Below, piece after piece: positions 20,322-23,345 of a stretch of 23,345 nt of DNA. Numbering within the stretch: position 1 is the first letter of the stretch; the number at the start of each line of letters is the position of its first letter. The notes under the pieces were generated by a model. That model saw nothing but the letters and a program-made list of their open reading frames with translations, had not been told where the DNA came from and did no database searches. The position numbers were made by a program, and so were the translations under genes. Location of the stretch: assembly GCA_937877125.1 (NCBI GenBank), contig CALEFQ010000043.1, positions 1-23,345 on the forward strand. The letters are read 5' to 3'. The stretch is from an uncultured bacterium. Its GTDB lineage: Bacteria; Patescibacteriota; CALEFQ01.

Positions 20322-20780
20322 ATGAAACTGACTCGGAAATGTGAATATGGTTTGCGCGGCTTGCTTTATTTGGCGCACCGTCGGCACCAGGAAAAGATCC
20401 TGACGGCGGAAGTTTCGGCAGCCGAAAACATCCCGCCCAGTTTTTTGAACAAAATTTTCCAACGCCTGGCCAAGGCTGGTGTCCTGCGTTCGGCGCGGGG
20501 TTGTGGCGGCGGTTTCTATTTGGCTCAAGAGCCCGGCGAGATAACCTTGCGCAAAATAATCGAAGCCCTGGACGGGCCGATTCGCTTGTCGCCGGAAAAC
20601 AGCCAGAAGCCTGGCGTGGAAATGTCTGGGGACGGCAATTCTTTGGCGCTGACGACGGTTTGGCAGCGCATTCAGTCGCACCTTAACGCCATGCTGGAAA
20701 AGACGACGATCTTAGATTTAATTCGCGATAAGATGAATGCCAATAACGAAAATGGGAAAAACCACACCGAAAATAACTAA
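20322..20780 (+). CDS. Rrf2-family transcriptional regulator without the iron-sulfur cysteines
   Basis: This 152-aa winged-helix regulator has the Rrf2 pattern. It opens MKLTRKCEYGLRGLLYLA, then a recognition-helix region IPPSFLNKIFQRLAKAGVL and a wing RSARGCGGGFYLA at about 56-68, followed by ITLRKIIEALDGP. IscR and NsrR carry three cysteines after this point; here residues 86-105 have none. Only Cys7 and Cys61 (in the wing) exist, so a classic [2Fe-2S] or [4Fe-4S] sensor site is absent. The ATG at 20322 matches the family N-terminus; a longer frame from 20217 would cross the promoter. An inverted repeat over the promoter suggests self-regulation. The next gene overlaps its end. Confidence 0.88.
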   Translation: MKLTRKCEYGLRGLLYLAHRRHQEKILTAEVSAAENIPPSFLNKIFQRLAKAGVLRSARGCGGGFYLAQEPGEITLRKIIEALDGPIRLSPENSQKPGVEMSGDGNSLALTTVWQRIQSHLNAMLEKTTILDLIRDKMNANNENGKNHTENN

Positions 20781-21018
20781 AGATACGACAATTCAAGAGG
20801 CGCTAGCGCTGGGCGGCGCGTCTTTTGATATTTTGGGCCGCTATTTCGGGCCGGGCTGCTTGGCTTGCGGCGCGGCTGCCTTTGAAACTCTGGAAATGGG
20901 CGTGATCAGCCACGGTTTAGACCAGTCAAAACTCTCGGAACTGATCAAGGAATTGCAAGCGGTGGCTGACCATCAGGATCCGCAAAAATCTGGCGCTTCG
21001 TCATCGTCTCGAAAATAG
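20752..21018 (+). CDS. DUF1858 domain protein with CxxC (ScdA N-terminal-like)
   Basis: This 88-aa protein matches the DUF1858 domain: ITKDTTIQEALALGG, then GPGCLACG with Cys36 and Cys39, and a downstream HGLDQSKLSELIKELQ. The domain is found alone or as the N-terminus of ScdA/RIC-type di-iron proteins involved in repair of iron-sulfur clusters after nitric oxide or oxidative stress; no hemerythrin part is present here. The CxxC probably acts in redox or metal binding. The ATG at 20752 overlaps the regulator gene by 29 nt; an earlier ATG at 20737 is also possible. Coupling with an Rrf2 regulator fits a stress-response pair. A Ser-rich basic tail ends the protein. Confidence 0.82.
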   Translation: MGKTTPKITKDTTIQEALALGGASFDILGRYFGPGCLACGAAAFETLEMGVISHGLDQSKLSELIKELQAVADHQDPQKSGASSSSRK

Positions 21019-21041
21019 TCTGAGTTTTTAATTAGTAAAGT

Positions 21042-21068
21042 TATAATTCCCCGAACGTGAAGTTCGGG
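21042..21068 (+). promoter_or_regulatory. TATAAT followed by a leader hairpin before the second ABC exporter
   Basis: A perfect TATAAT (21042-21047) has no clear -35 partner. It is followed at once by a 7-bp hairpin, CCCGAAC/GTTCGGG (21050-21056, 21062-21068), with a 5-nt loop. The hairpin could be a weak terminator for the DUF1858 gene or the 5' end of the ABC mRNA. Confidence 0.35.
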
Positions 21069-21088
21069 TTCATGTTTCAATAAGCAAA

Positions 21089-22030
21089 ATGCCAGCCGTC
21101 AAGGTTACGCATCTGGTCAAAAATTTCCGGCAAAAGGTCGCGGTCAACGACGTGTCTTTTCAAATTGCCCAGGGCGAGGTTTTCGGCTTATTGGGACCGA
21201 ACGGTGCCGGCAAGAGCACGATCATTTCGATCCTGACGACGCTACTGCTGCCGACTAGTGGCCTAGCGGAAGTTTGCGGCTATGACGTGGTCAAGAAATC
21301 ACGGGAAACTCGCCGAAATATCGGACTGGTCTTTCAGGAGACGATCCTGGATGAGGACTTGTCCGCCTTCTCCAATCTTGATATTCACGCCCGTCTTTAC
21401 CACGTGGCTCCCGCCGTCAGCCGGCCGCGCGTGTCGGAACTGCTAAGCCTGGTCGGCTTGACCGGCGAGGCTAAAACCAAAGTTAGCGCTTTTTCCGGGG
21501 GCATGAAGCGCCGCCTGGAAATAGCGCGGGGATTGATCCACCAGCCCCGGGTTTTATTCCTGGACGAGCCGACGATCGGGCTTGACCCGAAGACCCGGCG
21601 CCCGATTTGGGATTATATTAAAAAGCTTAGTCGGGAAACTAATCTGACTATTCTATTGACGACTCACTACTTGGAAGAAGCTGATTATCTTTGCGACCGG
21701 GTGGCCGTCATGAACGAGGGGAAAATCTCGGTGGCGGGATCTCCTAAGGAATTGAAGCGCGGTCTGGGCGGCGACCTGGTCCGAATTCGCCTGGCAGCGG
21801 TTCCGGCGGAATTCTTGTCCCGGGTGAGGCAGTTTCCTTTTGTTAAAAAAGTTTCACTTAAAGACACAGAAGTCAGCCTGGTGGTTGACAACGGCGAGGC
21901 CAACGGGGCGGAACTGATTCGGCTGGTCCACGCTCTGTCTTTGGATATCAAATCATTCAGCTTGCGCGAGCCGACTCTGGAGGATGTTTTCCTTCATTAC
22001 ACCGGCGAGCGTTTTAATAGTTACACCTAA
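21089..22030 (+). CDS. ABC-2 type exporter, ATP-binding subunit (DrrA-like), second system
   Basis: This 313-aa ATPase has Walker A GPNGAGKST at 36-44, the Q-loop VFQE at 81-84 and the signature FSGGMKRR at 135-142. Walker B is VLFLDEP with Asp159/Glu160, and H-loop His193 lies in TTHYLEEAD. FSGGM instead of LSGGQ is the form common in DrrA drug or lipid exporters. The C-terminal accessory part ends PTLEDVFLHYTGER, as in that family. The stop is immediately followed by the permease ATG with no gap. It is not closely alike to the first ABC system in the window apart from shared family motifs. Substrate unknown. Confidence 0.93.
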   Translation: MPAVKVTHLVKNFRQKVAVNDVSFQIAQGEVFGLLGPNGAGKSTIISILTTLLLPTSGLAEVCGYDVVKKSRETRRNIGLVFQETILDEDLSAFSNLDIHARLYHVAPAVSRPRVSELLSLVGLTGEAKTKVSAFSGGMKRRLEIARGLIHQPRVLFLDEPTIGLDPKTRRPIWDYIKKLSRETNLTILLTTHYLEEADYLCDRVAVMNEGKISVAGSPKELKRGLGGDLVRIRLAAVPAEFLSRVRQFPFVKKVSLKDTEVSLVVDNGEANGAELIRLVHALSLDIKSFSLREPTLEDVFLHYTGERFNSYT

Positions 22031-22792
22031 ATGATTCGCGGTTATGAAATTGCGGCCGTGTGGCAGCGGGAAATGAAAAAATTTTTCGCTGACCCGGGGA
22101 TGATCGTCACTTCCATCCTGGTGCCCTTGATGGCAATTTTGATTATCGGTTTCGGGCTCAACCGCTTCATCGCTATCCCGGGCCTGCAAATTGATTATTT
22201 GGATTTTTTCGGTCCCGGCGGAATCGCCGTGCTTTCCATTGGCGCGGCTATTTTTGTCGGTTTCTCCATTATCCGGGACAAGCGCGGCTACATCAAAGAA
22301 TTGCTGGTAGTGCCCATCTCTCGTTATTCGATCCTGATCGGGAAAATACTCAGCGAGATAACCATGCAATTGCTGACTTTGCTGGTGACGGTCGTCATCA
22401 TTGTGTTCTTTTTTTCCAAAACGGATCGGGGCGCCTGGGGGATCGGGCTGACGGTCGGCTTCATGTTTTTGATTGTTTTCGGCTTCTCGGGCTTCGGGAT
22501 TGTGCTCAGTTCGGTTTTCCGTAATGCCAAAAGCTACAATCAGCTGATGACCATAATTTTGATTCCGATCATGTTCCTGAGCGGCGCCTTCTTTCCGCTG
22601 GACGGGTTTCCCGAAAGCTGGCGCTGGGTGACTTATATCAACCCACTGACTTACGGCGTCGACGGCATCCGCTGGGCCCTGATCGGCGTGTCGGAATTTT
22701 CGGTTGCCTTTGATATCGCTTTCCTGGTTTGCTTCGCCTCCGCCATGATGTTCTTGGGGGCCTTTCTTTTTGAAAGAAATTTGAAAAAATAG
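22031..22792 (+). CDS. ABC-2 type exporter permease (DrrB-like), second system
   Basis: This 253-aa permease has six membrane helices in the compact DrrB layout (about 28-46, 61-80, 106-133, 139-160, 170-192 and 225-248). FGPGGIAVLSIGAAIF in the second helix region, RDKRGYIKELLVVPISR, and a conserved IPIMFLSGAFFPLDGFPE segment near the fifth helix are typical of the family. It starts directly after the ATPase stop codon. Unlike the first permease (360 aa), it has no large extracytoplasmic domain, so the two exporters likely handle different substrates. The next gene seems to have its own promoter within the last codons. Confidence 0.92.
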   Translation: MIRGYEIAAVWQREMKKFFADPGMIVTSILVPLMAILIIGFGLNRFIAIPGLQIDYLDFFGPGGIAVLSIGAAIFVGFSIIRDKRGYIKELLVVPISRYSILIGKILSEITMQLLTLLVTVVIIVFFFSKTDRGAWGIGLTVGFMFLIVFGFSGFGIVLSSVFRNAKSYNQLMTIILIPIMFLSGAFFPLDGFPESWRWVTYINPLTYGVDGIRWALIGVSEFSVAFDIAFLVCFASAMMFLGAFLFERNLKK

Positions 22793-22809
22793 CTAATTGC
22801 CGATAAAAT
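22781..22809 (+). promoter_or_regulatory. Promoter for a probably leaderless TlpA-like gene
   Basis: TTGAAA (22781-22786), 17 bp, TAAAAT (22804-22809); each box matches 5 of 6. The ATG at 22816 is where transcription would start, so the mRNA is predicted to be leaderless. The -35 lies inside the end of the permease gene. Confidence 0.55.
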
Positions 22810-22815
22810 AAAGAC

Positions 22816-23301
22816 ATGATTATAGCTTTGACCGCTATTGCCTTTGCCGCCATCCTGTTTGCGCTGGTTTATTTTCCTTATCGTCGGGAAATCAATGACT
22901 GGTTTCGCCGTAAAAAATTCAAAGAAAGCCGAAACTTGATTGCCGCGGCGGCGGTGGTCGCGATAATCGTGGCGGCGGTCTTAGGCTTTAGTTTTAGTCA
23001 GCAGCCCGCGTTTCGTGACGATCTGAATGCCGAGGCCTTGTCTCAATTGCCGGGTTATAGTCTGGATATCGGTTCCGAGTTGCCGGAGCTGGTGTTGCCG
23101 GATACCGAAGGTCAGAAGGTCGATTTAAGCTCTTTCGACGACCAGACGCTGGTCTTGGCTTTTTGGAATACCTGGTGTAAATACTGCGCCAAGCAGCTGC
23201 CGGAACTCCAAGAGCTAGTCAAGGAATCGTCCGGCCGAGCCCAGGTTTTTCTGATTAATATGAACGAGAGCCAGGAAACCGTAAAAAAATACAAAGCCGA
23301 T
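22816..23301 (+). CDS. TlpA/ResA-like membrane thioredoxin, 3' end missing
   Basis: The frame is open to the end of genomic sequence, with 162 residues visible. Two N-terminal hydrophobic segments (about 2-20 and 41-60) flank a basic loop (FRRKKFKESR). A thioredoxin-like domain outside the membrane follows: GSELPELVLPDTEG, LVLAFWNTWCKYCAKQLPEL with Cys121 and Cys124, then VFLINMNES. WCxxC after FWNTW is the AhpC/TSA-Redoxin type seen in TlpA, ResA and CcmG, which reduce disulfides outside the membrane. The cis-proline region and C-terminus are lost because the sequence runs into an Illumina adapter at 23302. It complements the DsbA-like and glutaredoxin-like genes upstream. Confidence 0.85.
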
Positions 23302-23345
23302 AGATCGGAAGAGCACACGTCTGAACTCCAGTCACGAGTGGATAT
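23302..23345 (+). other. Illumina TruSeq adapter and index, not genomic
   Basis: The sequence from 23302 starts AGATCGGAAGAGC, continues exactly as the TruSeq indexed adapter to ...CCAGTCAC, and then gives GAGTGGAT, which I recognise as index 23, followed by AT. It is an untrimmed library artefact at the end of the contig and should be removed. Confidence 0.98.

Noticed and set aside
22..23301. Alternative genetic code with TGA as glycine (Gracilibacteria/SR1 type)
   Set aside because: Several well-supported genes stop at TGA (for example at 7606-7608, 11512-11514 and 13813-13815), and protein families end at the expected positions.
23112..23318. Minus-strand frame at the contig end
   Set aside because: It begins inside the Illumina adapter and is antisense to the TlpA-like domain.

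Overview
The window is most likely part of a metagenome-assembled contig from a Patescibacteria/CPR (Parcubacteria-like) bacterium. This is an inference from four things: densely packed, often overlapping genes; start codons that almost never have a Shine-Dalgarno sequence; small orphan membrane proteins; and several short hairpin repeats between genes. Many CDS end in TGA, so the recoded-TGA lineages are excluded. No rRNA, tRNA, CRISPR array, transposase or phage gene was seen. The last 44 bases are not genomic: they are an Illumina TruSeq adapter plus index, and they truncate the final gene.

Layout. (1) 22-4563, plus strand: a P2-like cation P-type ATPase, then an ABC-2 exporter (ATPase and permease). 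A bidirectional terminator and a minus-strand RRM RNA-binding protein follow. (2) 4922-5210: an intergenic region holding a nearly perfect 30-bp AT-rich inverted repeat. (3) 5211-9497: an RluC/D-type pseudouridine synthase; an orphan gene with its own promoter, dyad, Shine-Dalgarno and terminator; a DUF2807 beta-repeat membrane protein; a DUF861-type cupin; a 48-residue four-cysteine protein resembling a minimal HiPIP; and a secreted FN3/FG-GAP protein. (4) 9498-10643: rlmN on the minus strand. Beyond its stop lie a GC-rich hairpin and a second, diverged copy of the rlmN C-terminal tail. (5) 10768-15000: a tightly packed operon encoding a nucleoside phosphorylase, a class II aldolase, an MtnA-type isomerase, a Zn/Mn-type ABC ATPase and permease, and a small membrane protein. 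(6) 15015-18645: a small acidic protein, PolX, and a thiol-redox group (Cys-containing membrane protein, glutaredoxin-like, DsbA-like, membrane protein). (7) 18676-20172, minus strand: a membrane-fused spermidine-synthase-like protein, sharing a perfect 42-bp palindromic terminator with the convergent gene. (8) 20322-23301, plus strand: an Rrf2 regulator, a DUF1858 CxxC protein, a second ABC-2 exporter and a truncated TlpA/ResA-like thioredoxin.

How the parts may fit. The phosphorylase, isomerase and aldolase form a plausible route from a nucleoside (5'-methylthioadenosine, 5'-deoxyadenosine or an ordinary nucleoside) to dihydroxyacetone phosphate plus an aldehyde. It is divergent from rlmN, a radical-SAM enzyme that produces 5'-deoxyadenosine. 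Class II aldolases are metal enzymes, and Zn/Mn import genes follow directly. The Grx, DsbA and TlpA-like proteins suggest active disulfide chemistry at the envelope.

The most unusual non-coding features are two copies of a heptad-based dyad, about (GTCTTTN)3-4-GC-(NAAAGAC)4. Each sits 5-10 nt before a start codon.
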